Below, piece after piece: positions 58,606 through 64,000 of a stretch of DNA of 64,000 nt. The stretch is from VGRW01 sp031396695 (GTDB lineage Bacteria; Myxococcota_A; UBA9160; SZUA-336): contig JANNLG010000202.1 in the NCBI GenBank assembly GCA_031396695.1, forward strand, positions 8,275-72,274. The letters are read 5' to 3'. A program made the position numbers and the translations under genes. Position 1 is the stretch's first letter; each line of letters begins with the position of its first letter. Under the pieces are notes generated by a model. That model was given only the letters and a program-made list of their open reading frames with translations. It was not told where the DNA came from and ran no database searches.

Positions 58606-59715
58606 CCAGACCGAGTCGAGCAGCTCCGCGAGCTCGCGCGCGCTGAACTCCGGAGCCGCGCCGCGCGCCGACTTCGCGAGCTCCTCGTGCACCGCGTGCG
58701 CGACCGCGCCTATCTGCTCGTGCAGCGCGCCGGCCTTGGCGAGTCGCGTCGGTACGCCGAGTCCGGCGATGAACGCCTCGAGCCGGTCGGCGGCGACGGC
58801 CGCGACGGTCTCCGCCTCGTGACCCTCCGTGTGCACGCCGAGCGCCTCGGCGATGCGCCGCTGCGCGGGCAGCGTGCGCGGCGCGAGCAGGCGCATCACC
58901 GCCGGCAGGACGATGCACGAGGTCACGCCGTGCGGTACGTCCCAGCGCGCGCCGATCTGGTGACCGAGCGGATGCGAGAGCCGGAAGCCCACGTTCATCG
59001 CGCCCGAGATCGACAGCCACGCGCCGAGCTGGCACTGCTCGCGCGCTTCGACCTGCGCGGGATCGCGCGACTCGGGCAGGAAGCGCACGAGCTTGCGGAT
59101 CGCCTCGAGCGCGAGCGCGTCGACCAGCGGATGCGCGCGCACCGACCAGACCGACTCGAGCGCGTGATCGAGCGCCTTCGCGCCGGTCGCGAGCCAGAGC
59201 TCCGCGGGCGTGTCGAGCGTCGCTTCCGGCGCGAGCACCACCACGCGCGGCAGGATGCGCAGATCGAAGACCAGACCCTTCACGCGCGTGCGCTCGTCGG
59301 TGACGCCGGCCGCGGGTGTGAACTCGCCGGCGGAGAGCGTGGTGGGAATCGCGAGCTGCGGCAGCGGCGCCGAACCCTCGGGCACCGCGCGGAGCGCGAC
59401 CACCTTGGCGGTGTCGATCACGCTGCCGCCACCGAAGGCGACGATCGCGTCGGCGCCGGCCGCGCGCGCGGCGTCGGGGGGGGCCGCCACCGAGTCGGCG
59501 GGCACGTGCTGGCGACAGCGCGCGAAGCTGCCCGCCCACAGCGAACCCAGGCTCCGCTCGAGCGCGCGCAGCGCGGTCGAGCGCTCGTCGAGGCTGCGCG
59601 TGCTGAGCACGAAGGCGCGGCGCGCGCCGATCCGGCGCAGCTCGTCGGGAACCTGCGCGAGCGAGCCGACGCCGCTGAGGACCCGCTCCGGAACGAGATA
59701 GCTGAAGCTGCGCAT
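58603..59715 (-). CDS. Iron-containing alcohol dehydrogenase
   Basis: A 370-residue group III (Fe-ADH) dehydrogenase. The NAD(P)-binding GGGSVIDTAK (~residues 94-103), PTTLSAGEFTPAAGVTDE, the metal-ligand region KALDHALESVWS, and GFRLSHPLGHQIGARWDVPHG with the remaining histidines are all visible. The pattern is close to maleylacetate-reductase/hydroxyacid-oxoacid types as well as simple alcohol dehydrogenases, so the substrate is open. GNAT and kinase genes lie upstream in the same run; TAGAAT 6 nt before its ATG indicates an internal leaderless promoter. Confidence 0.85.
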   Translation of the reverse strand: MRSFSYLVPERVLSGVGSLAQVPDELRRIGARRAFVLSTRSLDERSTALRALERSLGSLWAGSFARCRQHVPADSVAAPPDAARAAGADAIVAFGGGSVIDTAKVVALRAVPEGSAPLPQLAIPTTLSAGEFTPAAGVTDERTRVKGLVFDLRILPRVVVLAPEATLDTPAELWLATGAKALDHALESVWSVRAHPLVDALALEAIRKLVRFLPESRDPAQVEAREQCQLGAWLSISGAMNVGFRLSHPLGHQIGARWDVPHGVTSCIVLPAVMRLLAPRTLPAQRRIAEALGVHTEGHEAETVAAVAADRLEAFIAGLGVPTRLAKAGALHEQIGAVAHAVHEELAKSARGAAPEFSARELAELLDSVW

Positions 59716-59721
59716 GGCGCG

Positions 59722-59727
59722 ATTCTA
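59722..59727 (-). promoter_or_regulatory. -10 hexamer TAGAAT for the ADH gene, built on the GNAT stop
   Basis: TAGAAT on the minus strand starts with the TAG stop of the GNAT gene and ends exactly 6 nt before the ADH ATG. Confidence 0.45.
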
Positions 59728-60537
59728 CCGCTTCGCGAAGCGCACGAGCTCCATCTCTTCGTAGCGGCAGACCGGGCGGAAGCCGACCGACGTGTAGCAG
59801 CGGATCGCGCTCGCGTTCGCGGCGGCGACGTTCAAGCCCACCAGCGCGACCCGCTCGCGCAGCGCGCGGCACAGCACCGCGGTCAGCGCGCGCGCGAGGC
59901 CGCGACCGCGCCGGTCGGGCCGCGTCGCGATGCCGCCGAGCGCCGCGACGCTCGTGCGAGCGGACACGACGTGCACACCCGCGACGCTGACCAGCCGCCC
60001 TGCCTCGCGGACTCCGAACCACGGACCGAGCTCGAGCATGTAGGACTCGAAGAAGCGCCCGTGGCGCTCCTCGTCCGTGTACGCATCGTTCGCGTAGAAC
60101 GCGCGCAGCTCGTCGAGGTGCTCGACGCGTAAGCGCTCGAGCCCCGCCGGCTCGGGCACGGCGAGCTGCGCCGCGTCGTCGAGAACCATTTTCAGGAACT
60201 CGCCGTGCGAGTCGACCTCGAACTCGAGCGTGAGCTCCGCCGCGAGCCCGAGTCCCAGCGTCGCGAAGACGCGCTCGGGAAGCGTCGGTCGCAGCCACGC
60301 GAGCAGGCTACGCATCACCGTGTCGCCGGGTTCGGAGATCGCGTACAGGATCGGCAGCGAGAGCTTCTCGAGCAGCAGGCACACGCCCGCGAGCTCGTCG
60401 CCCCGGCGCGCGGCGAACCAGCGCGTGTCGGACCAGAACACGTCGTCGAGATCGGCGAGCGCGTACACGTGCGCGGGCGCGTCGCGGCGCAGCCAGCGCT
60501 CGAGCTCGTCGCGATCGCGAATCTCGAAGGGCTGCAC
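59725..60537 (-). CDS. GNAT-family N-acetyltransferase (two-lobed)
   Basis: A 270-residue protein. The C-terminal ~130 residues are a standard GNAT domain: LGPWFGVREAGRLVSVAGVHV, GIATRPDRRGRGLARALTAVLC with the acetyl-CoA pyrophosphate loop (RRGRGLA), and NVAAANASAIRCYTSVGFRPV. The N-terminal half (EIRDRDELERWLRRD ... DLDDVFW) is a degenerate second GNAT-like lobe seen in GNAT proteins of the DUF4081 type. GTG start 60537, 8 nt after the kinase stop. Small-molecule or protein acetylation; substrate unknown. Confidence 0.78.
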   Translation of the reverse strand: MQPFEIRDRDELERWLRRDAPAHVYALADLDDVFWSDTRWFAARRGDELAGVCLLLEKLSLPILYAISEPGDTVMRSLLAWLRPTLPERVFATLGLGLAAELTLEFEVDSHGEFLKMVLDDAAQLAVPEPAGLERLRVEHLDELRAFYANDAYTDEERHGRFFESYMLELGPWFGVREAGRLVSVAGVHVVSARTSVAALGGIATRPDRRGRGLARALTAVLCRALRERVALVGLNVAAANASAIRCYTSVGFRPVCRYEEMELVRFAKR

Positions 60538-60545
60538 GCGCGCGC

Positions 60546-62981
60546 TCAGACCGCCGTCAGCATCCCGGTGATGACGCGCTGCAGCTGCTCGCGCGTGAAC
60601 GGCTTGCCCAGCAGCTCCGTGCCGCGCGGAAGCTCGGCGACGGCCGAGCCCGGAATCTCGGCATGTCCCGTCATCAACACGATGTGCAGCTCCGGCCAAC
60701 GCGCGCGCAGCGCGACGGCGAGCTCGAGGCCGCTCTGCCCGGGCATGACGTAGTCGCTCAGCAGCAGGTCGAAGCGGCGCTGCGATTCGGAGACGATCGC
60801 GAGCGCTTCGGCGCCGTCCACCGCGGCCGTGACGCGATAGCCGGCGCTCTCGAGCAGGATCGCGAGCAGCCGGCGAACCGACGCGTCGTCTTCGACGAGC
60901 AGGATCGACGCCTCGCCTCTGGCGGGCGCAGACTGTGCGCGCTCGTGCCGCTTCGCCGGCGCTGGGTGCGCGGCACAGGCCGGCAGGCTGATCTCGACCC
61001 GGGTGCCGCGGCCGGGCGCGGACTCGAGCGAGATCGATCCGCCCGTCTGGCGCACGATTCCGTAGCTGGTCGAGAGCCCGAGCCCCGTGCCCGCACCGGC
61101 GGGTTTGGTGGTGAAGAACGGCTCGAAGGCGCGCGCGCGCGTCTCCTCGTCCATGCCTTGCCCGGTGTCCGACACGTTCAGGTGTAGGAACCGGCTCGGC
61201 GTCCCTCGGCGCGTCTCGATGCGCAGACGGCCGTCGCCCGGCATCGCGTCGCGCGCGTTCAGCGCCAGGTTGAGCAGCACCTGATCGAGCTGCGACGGAT
61301 CGATCTCGACCGCCGGCAGCTCGGGCTCGAGTGCGAGCTCGAGCGCGATCCGCTCCGGCAGGATGCTGCGCAAGATGGGCTCGAGTCCCCGGACGGCGGC
61401 GTTCAGGTCCACGACGCTCGGCTGCGCGAGCTGCCGGCGCGTCAGCAGCAGGAGCTGACGCGTGAGCGCAGCCGCCCGCTCGGTCGCGTCCACGATCTCT
61501 TGCGCCGCACCCCCGGCCGCGCCGGGCGCGAGTGACGCCTCCAACACCCCCGCGTAGCCACCGATCACGGTGAGCAGGTTGTTGAAATCGTGCGCGACGC
61601 CGCCTGCGAGCCGGCCGATCGCGTCCATCTTCTGCGACTGGCGCAGCTGCTCCTGCAGTGCGAGCTCCTCCGTGAGATCGCGCGCCAGCATGATCACCTT
61701 CACGTCGCCCCGCGCGCTGGTGTGCCGTGCGCCGGAGGAAGCGACCCAAACGTAGTGCCCGGCCTTGTGCCGCATGCGGTGCACGAAGCGCGCGGGCCCA
61801 CCGTGCGCGATGGTCTCGTTGAAGGAACGCGTGCAGGCCTCGACCTCGTCGGGATGCAGGCGATCCGCCTCCGTCAGCGCGACGAATTCCTCGACGCCGA
61901 AGCCGAGTGAATCCGAGACGCGTGGGTTTACGTAGACGAGCTTTCCCGAACCCTCGAACTCGAGAATCATGTCCGGGGCGTGCTCAGCCAGCAGGCGATA
62001 GCGCGCCTCGCTCTCACGCAGCGCCTCCTCCGTCTCGCGCTGCCTGGAGATGTCGCGCGTGATCGAGACCACGCGCGTGCGACCCTCCGAGTCGGTGTAG
62101 CGCGCGCCGGTCGCCTCGAACCAGCTCACGCGGCCCTTCCCGTCGACGGCGCGGAACGCGGCGCGCGTCGAGCCGCCGACCCGCGCGAGCTCGCGGAACT
62201 TCTCCACGACGTCGGGCTGGTCCTCGGGGTGCATCCACGCGCCCACGCGCTCGCGCGCGAGCACCTCTATGGAACGCAGCCGCGAGGCGGCGAGCGCCAT
62301 CGGGTTCGCGTAGGTGAAGCGTCCGCTCTCGTCGGCCTCCGTGATCATGTCCGGCGCCTGATCGGCGATGGCGCGGAAGCGTGACTCGGAGAGCCGAGCC
62401 AAGGCGCGGGCCTGCTCCGCGTGACGTACCGCGATCGAGACTAGCGCAGCGGAGGCGAAGAAGATCGACGCTTGCACGACCGCGATCGCGATCGAGAGTG
62501 TCTCACTTACGATCGGGGGTCCGGGCGGCGCACCGAAGTGGAGGTCGAAGTAGAGCACGACCGGCGCCGCCAGCGCCGAGAGCAGCGCCACGCCGTACGC
62601 CGAGCGCGCGCCCAACAGAAGTCCCGCGGCCGCGATCGAGAGCACGAAGCCGGACAGCGCCGGCGTGGAAACGTCGCGGCTCACCACCAGACCGGCCGCA
62701 AGGCTGCACCACGTGCACGCGACGAACAGACGCGCGCTGGCCGTCACGCGCCCGCTGCGCGCGAGCCACAGGCAGATCGCGACCACGCCGACGAAACCGA
62801 ACGCCACGACCAGACGCGGCACCGGCCGCGGCAACGCGATCGCGATCACCGCCGCTCCGAGCAGCGCGAGCGGCAGGAACACGACACAGACTCGGTGCAC
62901 GACCGCCGCGATCCGCGTCTGCTCCTCGTTCGGGAACACTGGCGGTGCGATCAGGCTGCGGATTCGAGCCAGGATCTCCAC
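60546..62981 (-). CDS. Hybrid sensor histidine kinase/response regulator with two PAS domains
   Basis: An 811-residue membrane sensor. About six helices form an N-terminal membrane domain (~20-185). PAS 1 (~200-320, RFRAIADQAPDMITEADESG) and PAS 2 (~325-440, YRLLAEHAPDMILEFEG) follow. The HisKA box is GGVAHDFNNLLTVIGGY with H464. The ATPase domain has N, G1 (DTGQGM) and G2 (GTGLGLS) boxes. A C-terminal receiver (~695-811) has LLVEDDASVRRLL, phospho-acceptor D743 in LLSDYVMPG, and LLGKPFT. GTG 62981 is preceded by TACTCT at the leaderless spacing. It heads the GNAT, ADH and AcoX-like run. Confidence 0.92.
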   Translation of the reverse strand: MEILARIRSLIAPPVFPNEEQTRIAAVVHRVCVVFLPLALLGAAVIAIALPRPVPRLVVAFGFVGVVAICLWLARSGRVTASARLFVACTWCSLAAGLVVSRDVSTPALSGFVLSIAAAGLLLGARSAYGVALLSALAAPVVLYFDLHFGAPPGPPIVSETLSIAIAVVQASIFFASAALVSIAVRHAEQARALARLSESRFRAIADQAPDMITEADESGRFTYANPMALAASRLRSIEVLARERVGAWMHPEDQPDVVEKFRELARVGGSTRAAFRAVDGKGRVSWFEATGARYTDSEGRTRVVSITRDISRQRETEEALRESEARYRLLAEHAPDMILEFEGSGKLVYVNPRVSDSLGFGVEEFVALTEADRLHPDEVEACTRSFNETIAHGGPARFVHRMRHKAGHYVWVASSGARHTSARGDVKVIMLARDLTEELALQEQLRQSQKMDAIGRLAGGVAHDFNNLLTVIGGYAGVLEASLAPGAAGGAAQEIVDATERAAALTRQLLLLTRRQLAQPSVVDLNAAVRGLEPILRSILPERIALELALEPELPAVEIDPSQLDQVLLNLALNARDAMPGDGRLRIETRRGTPSRFLHLNVSDTGQGMDEETRARAFEPFFTTKPAGAGTGLGLSTSYGIVRQTGGSISLESAPGRGTRVEISLPACAAHPAPAKRHERAQSAPARGEASILLVEDDASVRRLLAILLESAGYRVTAAVDGAEALAIVSESQRRFDLLLSDYVMPGQSGLELAVALRARWPELHIVLMTGHAEIPGSAVAELPRGTELLGKPFTREQLQRVITGMLTAV

Positions 62982-62988
62982 GAGCGAC

Positions 62989-62994
62989 AGAGTA
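62989..62994 (-). promoter_or_regulatory. -10 hexamer TACTCT of a predicted leaderless promoter
   Basis: TACTCT ends 7 nt before the GTG start of the hybrid kinase, supporting that start over positions further upstream in the same open frame. Confidence 0.4.
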
Positions 62995-63091
62995 CCAGTC
63001 TGTCGCCTCCCGGCGAACGCCCACAATTCGAGAAGCGACTGAAGCCGGCCGGCACACCACCCGAAGGAATCACTTGAGGACGGGGGGAACC

Positions 63092-64000
63092 ATGGCGGCA
63101 CTCGACGACCTGAAGTGCTTCGAACTCACGCGCGAGCGGGGCTTCTTGCCGGCGCAGGATCCGGCGCTCGAACTGCCGCGCGGGTTCGCGGTCTGGGACG
63201 AGCTGGCGGCGGAGCTACCCAAGCGGCTGCTGGCGGGGAACCTCCGGCGCACGCTCGGCGCGGTTCCGATCCTGCCGACCGAATCCCTCCGGGCCGGCGC
63301 GTCGCTGCGCCGCGCCATGCTCGTGCTCTCCTATCTCGGACACGGCTATGTGTGGGGAGAGAGCGAGCCCGCCGACCACGTGCCGGCCTCGATCGCGCTG
63401 CCCTGGTGCGCGGTCGCTGCGCGACTCGGACGACCCCCCGTGCTCTCCTACGCCTCGTACGCGCTCGACAACTGGCGACTGCTCGATCGCAACCGGCCAC
63501 TCGAGCTCGGCAACCTCGCCATCGTGCAGAACTTCCTGGGCGGGGCGGACGAGGACTGGTTCATCCTGATCCACGTCGAGATCGAGGCGCGCGCGGCGCA
63601 CATCCTGTCGCGGATCGGGCCCGCCGCCGCGGCCGCCGCGCTCGGCGACGGCCACGCGCTCGCCGAGCATCTCGCGGCGATGGCGGCGGGTATCGAGACG
63701 CTGTGCGAGACGCTGCAGCGCATGCCCGAGCGCTGCGATCCGTACGTCTACTACCACCGCGTGCGGCCGTACATCCACGGCTGGAAGAACCACCCGCTCC
63801 TGCCACACGGCGTGGTGTACGAGGGCGTGGCGGCGTTCGGCGGGCGGCCCCAGAGTCTGCGCGGCGAGACGGGCGCGCAGAGCGGGATCGTACCGGCGCT
63901 CGACGCCGCGCTCGGCGTCGTACACGCGGACGATCCGCTGCGCGCGTACCTGCTCGAGATGCGCGACTACATGCCGCCGCGCCACAAGGCGTTCATCGCC
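63092..64000 (+). CDS. Indoleamine 2,3-dioxygenase (3' end beyond window)
   Basis: 303 codons are seen, open at the right edge. The family signature is strong: RGFLPAQDPALELP, RRAMLVLSYLGHGYVWGE, GRPPVLSYASYALDNWRL, VQNFLGGADEDWFILIHVEIEA (key part DEDWFILIHVEIEA), RCDPYVYYHRVRPYIHGWKNHPLLPHGVVYEG (key part VRPYIHGWKN), RGETGAQSGIVPALDAALG and LEMRDYMPPRHKAF. H278, in the segment before LRAYLLEMRDYMPP, is the likely proximal haem ligand. It opens the indole ring of tryptophan or related indoles with O2, giving N-formylkynurenine. Start ATG 63092 with GGGGGG upstream, divergent from the hybrid kinase. Kynurenine-pathway genes may follow outside the window. Confidence 0.9.
   Translation, partial: MAALDDLKCFELTRERGFLPAQDPALELPRGFAVWDELAAELPKRLLAGNLRRTLGAVPILPTESLRAGASLRRAMLVLSYLGHGYVWGESEPADHVPASIALPWCAVAARLGRPPVLSYASYALDNWRLLDRNRPLELGNLAIVQNFLGGADEDWFILIHVEIEARAAHILSRIGPAAAAAALGDGHALAEHLAAMAAGIETLCETLQRMPERCDPYVYYHRVRPYIHGWKNHPLLPHGVVYEGVAAFGGRPQSLRGETGAQSGIVPALDAALGVVHADDPLRAYLLEMRDYMPPRHKAFIA

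Overview
The window is a very GC-rich (by eye about 70%), gene-dense stretch of a Gram-negative bacterial chromosome. Outer-membrane traits are plain: several lipoproteins, an AsmA/DUF748-type protein, a two-partner-secretion exoprotein and secreted thrombospondin-type-3 proteins. Two LLM-type (F420-dependent) oxidoreductases, a WS/DGAT wax-ester/triacylglycerol synthase, the 180-kDa class of NAD-glutamate dehydrogenase, EthD and cyclase-family enzymes and indoleamine 2,3-dioxygenase together suggest a soil or marine deltaproteobacterial lineage (Myxococcota- or Binatota-like). That placement is inference from gene content. There is no phage, insertion sequence, CRISPR array or rRNA in the window, and one tRNA (Ser, CGA).

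Layout. 1-3.6 kb: end of an IclR regulator overlapping ilvE; on the minus strand an operon of a hexapeptide acyltransferase, a stand-alone 10-formyl-THF-hydrolase-like formyltransferase and a cysteine-rich QueG-like protein. 3.6-9.1 kb: large glutamate dehydrogenase, tRNA-Ser, EthD protein. 9.1-14.4 kb (minus): acyl-CoA ligase; PP2C phosphatase with a membrane-tethered C-terminus; MATE exporter whose leader holds a 35-codon ORF and a 13-bp hairpin. 14.4-22.4 kb (plus): kinase-like unknown, rlmI, mini-YCII protein, cupin, F420 oxidoreductase, small membrane proteins, DUF748 protein. 22.4-27.2 kb (minus): molybdenum hydroxylase operon (secreted cyclase, FAD, 2Fe-2S and molybdopterin subunits, MoaD-like protein). 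27.3-38.5 kb: surface-protein region with two secreted proteins sharing a dockerin-like C-terminal module, an orphan TpsA exoprotein, a lipoprotein and a WS/DGAT enzyme. 38.5-44.8 kb: esterase, YbaY lipoprotein, RidA, patatin phospholipase, a permuted papain-like secreted protein and a small lipoprotein. 44.3-57.5 kb: a decayed DUF2238 gene, steroid-reductase-like protein, arylsulfatase, His-tailed DMT transporter, F420 oxidoreductase, GST, ferritin-like protein, PIG-L deacetylase, GFA protein, histidine phosphatase with a second cyclase, and membrane/secreted proteins. 57.5-63 kb (minus): hybrid histidine kinase, GNAT, iron alcohol dehydrogenase, 24-aa peptide, AcoX-like kinase. 63.1 kb to the end: indoleamine 2,3-dioxygenase, divergent and cut by the window edge.

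Two genome-style signals cut across the annotation. Many transcription-unit heads carry a TANNNT hexamer ending exactly 6-7 nt before the start codon, the signature of leaderless mRNAs. Several upstream genes end in a TAG stop that is also the first half of the next unit's -10 hexamer. Three convergent gene pairs share one CTAG palindrome as both stop codons. Three genes (GST, YCII, DUF2238) look internally deleted.
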